In this document: positions 34,996 through 42,681 of the stretch, piece by piece
Position numbering within the stretch: position 1 is the stretch's first letter
How the letters are laid out: each line of letters begins with the position of its first letter
Origin: JAKOWB01 sp038363005
Lineage (GTDB): Bacteria; Pseudomonadota; Alphaproteobacteria; Kiloniellales; JACOMY01
NCBI GenBank assembly: GCA_038363005.1
Contig: JBBQBI010000001.1
Span: 327,249-391,248 of the forward strand
Reading direction: 5' to 3'
Length of the DNA stretch: 64,000 nucleotides
Notes under the pieces: generated by a model
The model's database searches: none
Seen by the model: the letters and a program-made list of their open reading frames with translations, nothing else
What the model was told of the DNA's origin: nothing
Program-made: the position numbers and the translations under genes

Positions 34996-35805
34996 CTAGT
35001 CGCCGTTAAAGATCGGATCGCGCTTCTCGCTGAAGGCCGCCAGGCCCTCCTGGCGATCGCGTGAGCTGCGGTGCTGGCGGATCATCTCGCGTTCCGCCGC
35101 CAGGGCCTCGTCGAGGCTACGGGACAGGGCCTTGTCGGCCAGATCCTTCATCCGCCGCAGGCCAAGTGGCGAGCGCGCGGCAACGGTTTCGCCCAGCGCT
35201 TGCACCGCGGCTTCGAACCCCTCGGCCGGCAGCAGCTGCTGCACCAGGCCCCAGTCGTAGAGGCGCGCCGCCGGCAGCAGCTCGCCGGTGAACAGCAGCC
35301 ACTTGGCGTTCGCCGCACCGATCCGCCGGGGCAGACGGGCTGAGCCGCCGCCGCCCGGCAGCAGCCCGAAGCGCGCATGGCCGTCGCCGATCCTGGCATC
35401 GGCCTGCGCCACGATCAGATCGCAGCAGAGCGCGAACTCCAGCCCGGCACCCAGCGTCAGGCCGTTGAGTGCGGCGATCACCGGCAGGGACAGGCTCTCC
35501 AGGCGGTTCATCAGCCTGTGCACGCTGTCGATGAATGCGGCCGAAGCCGCCTCGCCATTGACCGCGCCGTCCAGGCTCCGCGCCCGCTTCAAGTCGGCGC
35601 CGGCGCAGAAGGCCCGGCCAATGCCGGCAATCACCAGCACGCGGGTGCCGTCGCCGGCTTCGATCGCGGCCAGCGCCGCCTGCATCCCTGTCACCATCGA
35701 TTCGTTCAGCGCGTTCAACGCGTCGGGCCGGTTGAACTTCAACCAGGTGACCTGGCCTTGGCGTTCGACAATGAGGTCGGTCGAACCGGGGTTGGACTCC
35801 GTCAC
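34996..35805 (-). CDS. Enoyl-CoA hydratase/isomerase family protein
   Basis: The product has 269 residues in the crotonase fold: GIGRAFCAGADLKRAR, then LGAGLEFALCCDLIVA and HARFGLLPGGGGSARLPRR. The first catalytic Glu is kept (GLEFAL). At the position of the second Glu of rat hydratase, seven residues before the Pro of LLPGGGG, there is a His. Simple hydration is therefore doubtful; dehydration, isomerisation or thioester cleavage are alternatives. The start is GTG 35805, with AGAGGA 9 bases upstream; no ATG gives a proper N-terminus. It diverges from the thiolase-like operon. Confidence 0.82.
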   Translation of the reverse strand: MTESNPGSTDLIVERQGQVTWLKFNRPDALNALNESMVTGMQAALAAIEAGDGTRVLVIAGIGRAFCAGADLKRARSLDGAVNGEAASAAFIDSVHRLMNRLESLSLPVIAALNGLTLGAGLEFALCCDLIVAQADARIGDGHARFGLLPGGGGSARLPRRIGAANAKWLLFTGELLPAARLYDWGLVQQLLPAEGFEAAVQALGETVAARSPLGLRRMKDLADKALSRSLDEALAAEREMIRQHRSSRDRQEGLAAFSEKRDPIFNGD

Positions 35806-35860
35806 GCGTTGCGATCCTCTTGCTTCCGCCACCCATGCCTTCAGCCAGTGGGCGTTTCGT

Positions 35861-35888
35861 TTGACATTTCCAGAAACGGACGTATAAG
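35861..35888 (+). promoter_or_regulatory. Near-consensus sigma-70 promoter of the thiolase-to-ligase operon
   Basis: TTGACA (35861-35866, perfect -35) and TATAAG (35883-35888, five of six) are spaced by 16 bp. Starting about 80 bp ahead of ATG 35967, it should drive six genes up to 41953. An inverted TTGAC...GTCAA pair (35861-35865 and 35888-35892) brackets the promoter and may be a regulator site. A weaker opposing promoter for the hydratase gene may share the same AT-rich stretch. Confidence 0.65.
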
Positions 35889-35966
35889 TCAATAAACTGA
35901 CGATGCAGTAAGTATTTTCAACACCCGCGTTCTGAGCGCACCGCGCAGGCGCCGCTGGGAGACTCG

Positions 35967-37139
35967 ATGACGGCTGATTGGCAGGCTCATATCGTCGGTG
36001 TCGGCGAAAGCGCCTATGCCAAGTGGGGCGGCATCGCGGACCGCAGTGAACTGCATCTGGCGCTCGACGCGGTGCGCGCCGCCGCCGCCGATGCTGGACT
36101 GGAGCCGGCAGAGATCGATGGCTTCGCCTCCTGGTCGAACGACGCCAACCTGCCGGCATTGATGCAACTGGGACTGGGTGGGCGCGCCCTGCGTCATGCC
36201 TCCATGGCCTGGGGTGGCGGCGGCGGTGGCATGATGGCGGCCGTCGCACAGGCGGCGGCGGCCGTGGAAACCGGCCGGGCCCAGGCCGTGGCGGTGTTCC
36301 GCGCACTCTGCCAGGGACAGAAGGGCCGGCTGGGGGCCGGCGGCAAGCGCGGCCCGGGGGCGAACTTCAGCCAACCCTTCGGCCTGCTGATCCCGGCGCA
36401 GCAGGCGGCACTGATGGCGCAGCGGCATTTCCATGACCACGGCACCGGGCCGGAGACGCTGGCGGAGATCGCCGTCACCTTCCGCGCCCACGCGCAGAGC
36501 AACCCGCGTGCCTTGATGCGCGGCCGGCCACTCGACCACGCCGCCTACTTCGCCGCGCGCTGGATATCCACGCCGCTGCGCCTGCTGGACTGCTGTCTGG
36601 AGAGCGACGCGGCGGCGGCGGTGATCGTCACCGGCCGCGAGCGAGCCCGCGACCTGAAGGCGCCGGCGGTCCGCGTGCTGGCGGCGGCGAGCGGCGGGGG
36701 ACCCGACTGGGGCATGGGCTTCCTGGGCGGGCACGCCATGCCGGCCAAGGTCTATGCCCATGGCAATGGCGAGCTGCTGGGTCGTGAGCTCTTTGCCGCC
36801 GCCGGCATCGACCCGGGCGACGTCGACGTGGCACAGCTCTACGACGCCTTCACGCCCATGGTGATGCAGGCGCTGGGCGACTACGGCTTCGCCCCGCATG
36901 ACGGTGTCGCCGAGTTCGTCGCCTCAGGCTCGCTACGGCTGGGCGGCAAGTTGCCGGCCAACACGGCCGGCGGCTCGCTCTCCGAAGCCTATGTCCACGG
37001 CGCCAACCTGCTGGTCGAGGCGGTGCGCCAGCTGCGTGGCGAGGCGGCCAACCAAGTGGCCAACGCGAAGATCGCCTTTGTCGCCGCTGGCCCCGGCGTC
37101 GCGCCTACCAGCGCCGGTATCCTGGCGAGGGCGGCATGA
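35967..37139 (+). CDS. Thiolase-like protein, SCP2/lipid-transfer type lacking the usual catalytic cysteine
   Basis: The product has 390 residues of the thiolase superfamily. YDAFTPMVMQALGDYGF and the C-terminal GGSLSEAYVHGANLLVEA match SCP2-thiolase/Ltp proteins. Around residue 80, where thiolases carry the nucleophilic Cys, the sequence reads HASMAWGGGGGGM with no Cys. This is the pattern of Ltp2-type enzymes, which pair with a DUF35 protein and act as aldolases in sterol side-chain degradation. The next gene is a DUF35 protein overlapping by 4 bp, so a retro-aldol or carbon-carbon cleaving complex is more likely than a thiolase. Confidence 0.8.
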   Translation: MTADWQAHIVGVGESAYAKWGGIADRSELHLALDAVRAAAADAGLEPAEIDGFASWSNDANLPALMQLGLGGRALRHASMAWGGGGGGMMAAVAQAAAAVETGRAQAVAVFRALCQGQKGRLGAGGKRGPGANFSQPFGLLIPAQQAALMAQRHFHDHGTGPETLAEIAVTFRAHAQSNPRALMRGRPLDHAAYFAARWISTPLRLLDCCLESDAAAAVIVTGRERARDLKAPAVRVLAAASGGGPDWGMGFLGGHAMPAKVYAHGNGELLGRELFAAAGIDPGDVDVAQLYDAFTPMVMQALGDYGFAPHDGVAEFVASGSLRLGGKLPANTAGGSLSEAYVHGANLLVEAVRQLRGEAANQVANAKIAFVAAGPGVAPTSAGILARAA

Positions 37140-37588
37140 GCGCAGACCCCAGCCTGGCGCTACCGTTGCCGGAACCCGAGATCGACGACCAGGCCTTCTG
37201 GGCCGCGGCGGCCGAGCGCCGCCTGCTGTTCCAGCGCTGTGCTGTTTGTGGGCGCTGGCAGCACCCGCCGATGCCGCTCTGCGCCGCCTGCGGGTCGGAG
37301 CGCCTGGATTGGGTGGCGGCGCCGACGCGCGGTCGCATCTTCTCCTTCACCGTGACCCATGTCGCCGCGCGTCCGGCGCTGAAGGATCGGCTGCCCTACA
37401 ACGTCGCCCTGGTCGCCTTCGCCGACTGCGGCGAGTTGCGGATCATCACCAACATCGTCGAGGCCCGGCCAGACGAGCTGCGGATCGACGCCGACGTCGA
37501 GCTGGTCTGGGAGGCGCAGGGGCTGGGGATGTACCTGCCGCGCTTTCGCCTGGCCGCCGATGACGCAACCAAGGAGACGATGCCATGA
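37136..37588 (+). CDS. Zn-ribbon/OB-fold protein (DUF35 family), partner of thiolase-like protein
   Basis: The product has 150 residues. The N-terminal rubredoxin-like zinc ribbon has CAVCGRW and CAACGSE (two CxxC pairs within residues 37-60), followed by an OB-fold with GRIFSFTVTHVA. DUF35 proteins bind acyl-CoA and form obligate complexes with thiolase-like partners. The start is in an ATGA overlap with the thiolase-like gene and the end overlaps the MDR gene by 4 bp, so expression of all three is coupled. Confidence 0.87.
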   Translation: MSADPSLALPLPEPEIDDQAFWAAAAERRLLFQRCAVCGRWQHPPMPLCAACGSERLDWVAAPTRGRIFSFTVTHVAARPALKDRLPYNVALVAFADCGELRIITNIVEARPDELRIDADVELVWEAQGLGMYLPRFRLAADDATKETMP

Positions 37589-38571
37589 AGGCGCTGGTAA
37601 TCGATCGCAAGGGCTCGCTCGACGAGCTGCGCTTCGCCGATATTGCGGAGCCGGTCGCGGCGGCCGGTGACCTGGTGATAGCGGTCAAGGCGGCGGGGGT
37701 GAACCCAGCTGACTGGAAGATCGTGCATATGGGCCATCCGGCCTGGGCCTCGCCCCAGGCCATGGGCCTGGACGCCGCCGGCGTGGTGACCGCCGTCGGT
37801 CCGGGGGTGGAGGGCTTCTCGCCTGGTGACCGGGTCTACTATCACGGCAGCTTCGCGACGCTGGGCGCCTATGCGGAGAAGGTCCGTGTCCCAGCGCTGG
37901 CGGTCTCGCACCTGCCGGAGGCCGTCAGCTTCACCGCCGCCGCCGCTGTCCCCACCGCGGGCTACACGGCCTACATGGTCGTCGTCGATCGCTTCCGGCT
38001 GGGGCCGGAGGATGTCGTGCTGGTCCATGCCGGCGCCGGTGGTGTCGGCGGCTTCGCCATCCAACTGGCCCGGCGGCTTGGCGCCCGTGTGCTGACGACC
38101 TGTTCGGCCGAGAACGCGGGGCATGTCCTGGCGCTGGGTGCCGAGGTGGCAATCGACTACCGCGGCGAGGATGTCGGCGCGCGGGTGGCGGCGCTGACCG
38201 GCGGTCGCGGCGTCGATGCCATTCTCGATACCATCGGGCCCGCGGTCGGCGTCAAGGCCGTGCCGATGCTGGCCTTCCAGGGCCGCCTGGCCTGCGTGGC
38301 GCAGCTGCCGGACCTCGGTGCGCTGCAGCCGCTGCCACGGGGCATCCAGCTGTTCGATATCTCCCTGGGTGGGGCCTTTGCCGCGAAGGATCGGCGCGCA
38401 CAGCGCCGCATGGCAGAGATCGGCGATGCCATGGCGCGCCTGCTGGCCGACGGTGAGATCGATCCGATGGTCGCCGAGATGTTGCCCTTCGAGCGCACGG
38501 TCGAGGCGCTGCGGCGCAGCCGCGAAGGGCATTTACGCGGCAAACTGGTAATCACCATGGATCAGGGTTGA
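37585..38571 (+). CDS. Zinc-independent MDR family oxidoreductase (quinone/enoyl reductase-like)
   Basis: The product has 328 residues of the medium-chain dehydrogenase/reductase type: KAAGVNPADWKIVHMG and GLDAAGVVTAVGPGV in the catalytic domain, and the NADPH-binding VHAGAGGVGGFAIQLARRL in the Rossmann domain. The structural zinc cysteines are absent, which puts it with quinone oxidoreductase/enoyl reductases rather than alcohol dehydrogenases. It probably reduces an unsaturated intermediate of the same pathway. It overlaps the DUF35 gene by 4 bp. Confidence 0.85.
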   Translation: MKALVIDRKGSLDELRFADIAEPVAAAGDLVIAVKAAGVNPADWKIVHMGHPAWASPQAMGLDAAGVVTAVGPGVEGFSPGDRVYYHGSFATLGAYAEKVRVPALAVSHLPEAVSFTAAAAVPTAGYTAYMVVVDRFRLGPEDVVLVHAGAGGVGGFAIQLARRLGARVLTTCSAENAGHVLALGAEVAIDYRGEDVGARVAALTGGRGVDAILDTIGPAVGVKAVPMLAFQGRLACVAQLPDLGALQPLPRGIQLFDISLGGAFAAKDRRAQRRMAEIGDAMARLLADGEIDPMVAEMLPFERTVEALRRSREGHLRGKLVITMDQG

Positions 38572-38584
38572 GGAGCGACCTGCG

Positions 38585-39376
38585 ATGGATTCTCTGTTCG
38601 ACCTTAAGGGCCGTGTCGCGCTGGTCACCGGCGCCGGGCAGGGTGTCGGCTTGGCCACGGCCCGCTGCCTGGCCGAGCACAATGCCGGCGCGATCATCGT
38701 CAACGATTTCCACCTGGAGCGGGCCGAGGCCGCGGCGGCGGAGATCGAGGCGCTGGGCGTGCGCGCGCTGGCGATCCAGGCCGACGTCGGCGCCCTGGCC
38801 GAGGTCGAGGCACAGGTCGCGCGCGCCGAGGCAGCCTTCGGTGCCATCGACATCCTAGTGAACAATGCCGGCAACGCCGGACCCTTGGCCGGGGTGGCGG
38901 AGAACATGAAGCCCTTCTGGGAGACCCAGCCGGAGGAATGGAATCTCTGGCTGCACACCAATCTGCAGGGTGTCTTGGCCTGCGTTAGGGCCGTCATGCC
39001 CGGCATGATCAAGCGGCAGTATGGCCGTATCGTCACGGTGATCTCCGACGCCGGTCGGGTCGGCGAGCCACACCTGGCGGTCTATTCCGCCGCCAAGGGC
39101 GGCGCCGGTGCCTTCACGCGGGCCATCGCCAAGGCCGGCGCGCGCTATGGTATCGCCGCCAACTGCATCTCGCTGGGGGCTATCACGACGCCAGCCATGG
39201 AGCAGCGCCTGGCCGATCCGGAACGGCGCAAGAAGGTGCTGAGCAACTATCTGATCCGCCGCTTCGGCACCGCGGCCGATGCCGCGGCGGCAATTCTCTA
39301 CCTGGCATCCGACGCCGCCGGCTGGGTCACTGGCCAGACCCTTCCGGTCAACGGCGGCTACGACTTCGCGGTCTGA
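38585..39376 (+). CDS. SDR family NAD(P)-dependent oxidoreductase
   Basis: This 263-residue classical SDR has VTGAGQGVGLATARCLAEH at the N-terminus, ILVNNAGNAG in the fourth strand, and the catalytic Tyr/Lys in VYSAAKGG. Its C-terminal GWVTGQTLPVNGGYDFAV is typical. It would oxidise or reduce a hydroxyl/keto group of an acyl-CoA or free acid. ATG 38585 lies 13 bp after the MDR stop, with GAGGAGCGAC upstream. Confidence 0.88.
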   Translation: MDSLFDLKGRVALVTGAGQGVGLATARCLAEHNAGAIIVNDFHLERAEAAAAEIEALGVRALAIQADVGALAEVEAQVARAEAAFGAIDILVNNAGNAGPLAGVAENMKPFWETQPEEWNLWLHTNLQGVLACVRAVMPGMIKRQYGRIVTVISDAGRVGEPHLAVYSAAKGGAGAFTRAIAKAGARYGIAANCISLGAITTPAMEQRLADPERRKKVLSNYLIRRFGTAADAAAAILYLASDAAGWVTGQTLPVNGGYDFAV

Positions 39377-39391
39377 AAGGTAGTTGCAAGC

Positions 39392-40387
39392 ATGCGCGAT
39401 CCGGTGCTCTCCACCCGCATCACCGAATTCTTCGGCATCCGCCACCCGATCGTCTGTGGCGGCCTGCTCTGGCTCGGCGACGCGAACTACGCCGCTGGCG
39501 CGGTCAATGCCGGCGGCATGGGCTTCATCACCGCCTGGTCATTCCGCGACCCCGATGCCTTCCGCGAGGAGGTCCGCAAGTGCCGCCGCCTGACCGGCGG
39601 CAAACCCTTCGGCGTCAATATCTCAGTCTCGCGCCGGCCGGGCGTCAACGAGATGCTGCGCCCGCATGTGCAGATTGCCATCGAAGAAGGCGTACCCTTT
39701 GTCGAGACCAGCGGATCCAGCCCGGCGCACCTGCTGGGTCCACTGCACGAGGCTGGCATCAAGGTGATCCACAAGGTGCCCTCGGTGCGCTACGCCCTGG
39801 CGGCGCAGCGCGAGGGTGTCGATGCCGTCGCGGTGGTCGGCGCCGAGTGCGGCGGCCATCCAGGTTACATGATGGTGGGGACCGTAGTGCAGGCGGCGCT
39901 GGCATCGCAGCAGATCACGCTGCCGCTGCTGATCGGTGGCGGCATCGGTACCGGACGCCAGGTGCTGGGCGTGCTGGCGATGGGCGCCGATGGCGCGGTG
40001 ATGGGATCGCGTATGCTGGTGGCCGAGGAGTTGTGGTCGCACCCGGCCTACAAGCAGCGGGTCGCCGAGGGGTCGGGCGACGATGGCTGCGTGGTCATGT
40101 CCAGCTTCAAGCTGCATCACCGTGTCTTGCGCAATGCCGCCGCCGAGCAGGTGCTGGCGTTGGAGGCGGCCGGCGTGACCGACATCGAGCGCTACAGCGC
40201 GCTGATCTCCGGCGAGGAGGTGCGCAAGGCCTATGTCAGCGGTGACTTTTCCGGCGGCATGCTGGACTACGGCCAGTCGGTTTCCTTCGCCAACGAGATC
40301 AAGAGCATGGAGGCGATCTACGACGAGTTGATCGACGACCTTGTCGTCGCCCGCAAGCGGCTGGCTGCGATGACGAAGCTGGACTAG
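39392..40387 (+). CDS. FMN-dependent oxidoreductase, nitronate monooxygenase/FabK family
   Basis: The product has 331 residues in a TIM barrel. It has RHPIVCGGLLWLGDANYAAG at the N-terminus, the phosphate-binding VGAECGGHPGYMM near residue 150, and LIGGGIGTGRQVLGVLAMGA near 195. The family includes nitronate monooxygenases and FabK-type enoyl reductases; the catalytic His of the 2-nitropropane enzymes could be the one in AECGGHPG. In this acyl-CoA operon a reductase or hydroxylating role on a CoA ester is more plausible than nitronate oxidation. Confidence 0.83.
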   Translation: MRDPVLSTRITEFFGIRHPIVCGGLLWLGDANYAAGAVNAGGMGFITAWSFRDPDAFREEVRKCRRLTGGKPFGVNISVSRRPGVNEMLRPHVQIAIEEGVPFVETSGSSPAHLLGPLHEAGIKVIHKVPSVRYALAAQREGVDAVAVVGAECGGHPGYMMVGTVVQAALASQQITLPLLIGGGIGTGRQVLGVLAMGADGAVMGSRMLVAEELWSHPAYKQRVAEGSGDDGCVVMSSFKLHHRVLRNAAAEQVLALEAAGVTDIERYSALISGEEVRKAYVSGDFSGGMLDYGQSVSFANEIKSMEAIYDELIDDLVVARKRLAAMTKLD

Positions 40388-40396
40388 GAGGGCAAG

Positions 40397-41953
40397 ATGC
40401 GCGCCATCGACTTCTTCGATCGTTCGGCCGAGCACTTTCCAGAACGTCTCTGCGCCACCGACGAAGCTGGCGCGCGGTTAACCTATGCCGAGGCGCGGGC
40501 GACCTCACGCCTGCTGGCCGCCCGGCTGATCGCCGAGGGGCTGGCGGAGGAAGCCAAGGTCGGCGTGCTCTGTCCCAACGTCGCCGCGGCCCTGCCGACG
40601 ATCCTCGGTGTCATTCGCTCCGGCTGCGCCTGGCTGCCGGTGAATGCGCGCAACTCGCTGCGGGACAGCGTCGAGATCCTGAGCAACAACGACTGCGAAT
40701 GGCTGCTATTCCACAGCGAGCTGCGCGATATCGCGGCCGCGCTTTTGCAGCAGGTGCCCAGCTTGCGCGGCGCCACCTGCATCGACGATGACTGTAACCT
40801 GGCGCCGTCGATGGCCGACTGGATCGCCGGTGCTGGTGAGCCGCCGGAGCGGGGCCTGGAACGCGACCACTGCTTCAAGCTGGCGCTGTCGGGCGGCACC
40901 ACCGGCACGCCCAAGGGGGTGATGCACACCAACCTCAATGCCCAGGTGATGATCGCAAGCCTGATGCTGGCCTTTCCGCAGCGCCTGCCACCGGTCTACC
41001 TCTGCCCGGCGCCGATCACCCATGCTGCCGGCAACCTGGCGCTCTGGACCCTGGCGGAAGGCGGCACCGTGGCGCTGATGCGGGTGGCTGACGCCGGCGC
41101 CATTCTGGCGGCCATCGAACGGCAGCGCGCGACGCTGCTCTTCGCCCCGCCGACGGTGATCTACAACATGCTGGCGCACGCCGATCTGGCGCGGCACGAC
41201 TACAGCAGCCTGCAGTATTTTCTCTACGGCGCCGCACCCATGTCGGCCGACAAGCTACGGCGTGCCATGCAGGTCTTCGGGCCGGTCATGGCGCAGATCT
41301 ACAGCCAGGCCGAGGCCACCATGGCGCTGACCTTCCTACTGCCGGCCGATCATGACGTGCTCGACGATCCGGCACGGATCGGACGCCTGCGTAGCGCCGG
41401 CCGCCCGGGTCCCCTGGTGCGGGTGGAAATCCAGGACGATGCCGGTCAGCCGGTGGCGAGCGGCGTGGTCGGCGAGCTGGCGGTGCGGGGCGACCTGATC
41501 TGCCGTGGCTATTACAAGCGGCCGGAGGAGACCGCTGCGATGCGCCGCAACGGCTGGCTGATGACGGGCGACCTGGGCTATCGCGATGACGAGGGCTTCA
41601 TCTACCTGGTCGATCGCAAGCGCGACCTGATCATCACCGGTGGCTTCAACGTCTATCCCAACGAGGTTGAGCAGGCGATCTCGCAACTGGACGCCGTGCT
41701 CGACGTCGCTGTGGTCGGAGCGCCTGATGAGAAGTGGGGCGAAGCTGTGACTGCTTTCGTGGCGCTGAAGCCGGGCGCTAGCCTGACCCAGGAGAGTGTC
41801 ATTGCCCACTGCAAGGCACAGCTCGGCAGCGTCAAGGCGCCCAAGGCTGTACACTTTCAGGAGAGTCTCCCGAAGAGTCCCAACGGCAAGGTGCTGAAGC
41901 GCGCCATCCGCGCAACGCTGTGGGAAGGCCGCCGCAGCGCCCTGACAGCCTAG
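40397..41953 (+). CDS. AMP-dependent acyl-CoA synthetase/ligase
   Basis: The product has 518 residues. ANL-family motifs run in order: A3 LSGGTTGTPKGVMHTN near residue 170, A5 QIYSQAEATMAL near 300, A7 WLMTGDLGYRDDEGFIYLVD near 390, A8 KRDLIITGGFNVYPNEVE near 410, and A10 LPKSPNGKVLKR with the catalytic Lys near 500. It activates a carboxylic acid to its CoA ester, probably the first step for the substrate of this operon. It is the last gene of the run from the 35.86-kb promoter and the last gene before the tRNA-Thr. Confidence 0.9.
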   Translation: MRAIDFFDRSAEHFPERLCATDEAGARLTYAEARATSRLLAARLIAEGLAEEAKVGVLCPNVAAALPTILGVIRSGCAWLPVNARNSLRDSVEILSNNDCEWLLFHSELRDIAAALLQQVPSLRGATCIDDDCNLAPSMADWIAGAGEPPERGLERDHCFKLALSGGTTGTPKGVMHTNLNAQVMIASLMLAFPQRLPPVYLCPAPITHAAGNLALWTLAEGGTVALMRVADAGAILAAIERQRATLLFAPPTVIYNMLAHADLARHDYSSLQYFLYGAAPMSADKLRRAMQVFGPVMAQIYSQAEATMALTFLLPADHDVLDDPARIGRLRSAGRPGPLVRVEIQDDAGQPVASGVVGELAVRGDLICRGYYKRPEETAAMRRNGWLMTGDLGYRDDEGFIYLVDRKRDLIITGGFNVYPNEVEQAISQLDAVLDVAVVGAPDEKWGEAVTAFVALKPGASLTQESVIAHCKAQLGSVKAPKAVHFQESLPKSPNGKVLKRAIRATLWEGRRSALTA

Positions 41954-42186
41954 GCGTCAGCCAAGCGCGGGCGCGGCGAACGTCACTCCAACCAAAGCGC
42001 CGCGACGTCGGTGGTGATCAGCAGGTGCACCGCTCCCTTTCCGCCCAAGCGAAAAATATCAACAAAAGTGCCATGTCTTCGCTGGATGCCAACAGACCAG
42101 GGCGAACGCCACTGAACGTCGAACTGGGCAAAGTGCTTTAAAATATCACCTTCGCGGACGCTGACGAGCCGGGGCGAAGAGGGCGC
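41954..42186. other. Intergenic region next to tRNA-Thr with a start-less open frame, possible gene remnant
   Basis: These 233 bp separate the ligase gene from tRNA-Thr. On the minus strand a frame of about 60 codons stays open from the tRNA down to the TGA at 41983-41985, but has no ATG, GTG or TTG outside the tRNA itself. Its codons are AT-richer than those of neighbouring genes (TTA, AAG, ATA, ATT occur). It ends in GAVHLLITTDVAALWLE; I do not recognise it. It may be the decayed 3' end of a gene carried by an integrated element. Confidence 0.35.
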
Positions 42187-42202
42187 TGGTGCTGCCGAGA
42201 GG
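42176..42202 (+). repeat. 27-bp direct repeat, right copy (overlaps tRNA-Thr 3' end)
   Basis: Identical to 23489-23515. From 42187 it lies inside the tRNA gene (3' acceptor strand, part of the T stem and the encoded CCA); 42176-42186 is flank beyond the 3' end. Outside the 27 bp a few upstream bases also match with mismatches (GCCG and GG), while past 42202 the two sequences differ completely. Confidence 0.75.
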
Positions 42203-42261
42203 AATCGAACCTCCGACCCCGTCCTTACCAAGGACGTGCTCTACCCCTGAGCTACGGCAGC
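42187..42261 (-). tRNA. tRNA-Thr (anticodon GGT)
   Basis: On the minus strand the gene starts GCTGCCG at 42261, has the D-arm block GCTCAGGGGTAGAGC, an anticodon loop TTGGTAA (anticodon GGT, threonine), the T-loop TTCGATT, and the closing acceptor strand CGGCAGC with discriminator A at 42190. The CCA end is encoded (42187-42189). All stems pair. It reads away from murA, and its 3' end faces the catabolic block. Confidence 0.95.
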
Positions 42262-42400
42262 GACGCGCGCGCGGCCCGGACTTCCCGGCCGCCGAATGGG
42301 CCGGGACACTGCCACCGGCGCCGGGGAAAGGCAAGCCTTCAGGAGCTGCCGGCCGACAGCCGCCTTGACCATGCCTTGCCGCTGCCGGCAGCCTGCCTGA

Positions 42401-42589
42401 ATGACCGGCGACAAGCACCCCAAGCCAGCGGACGCGGCGTCCGCCCGGCGCGACCGCCTGGCAGACGCCCTGCGGGAGAATCTGCGACGGCGCAAGACGC
42501 AGTCGCGGGCGCGGTCGGCCGAGGAGGCGGTGGCGACCGGCGAGGCCCTGCCGACAGGCAAGCCACGGTCGACGACGCGGAAGCCTTGA
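42401..42589 (+). CDS. Small conserved alphaproteobacterial-type hypothetical protein
   Basis: This highly charged 62-residue protein begins MTGDKHPKPADAASARRDRL and contains ALRENLRRRKTQSRAR. No domain or membrane segment is visible. Short Lys/Arg-rich proteins with an ALRENLKRRK-like core occur upstream of murA in several Alphaproteobacteria, as I recall. I infer that this is a real gene from that position and composition. Its function is unknown. Confidence 0.6.
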   Translation: MTGDKHPKPADAASARRDRLADALRENLRRRKTQSRARSAEEAVATGEALPTGKPRSTTRKP

Positions 42590-42681
42590 GGGCATGCTGG
42601 CCGTGGTCTAGAACCCGCCGTCGGCGGCACGCCGGCGATGGGTAAAGCACGCAGCGATAGCAGGGGTTTGGCAGGGTGAGC

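Noticed and set aside
18605..35890. The hexamer ACGTAT occurs in three divergent promoter regions (18.6, 25.2 and 35.9 kb)
   Set aside because: The surrounding bases do not align and AT-rich promoters in a GC-rich genome share such short words by chance, so I do not claim a common operator.
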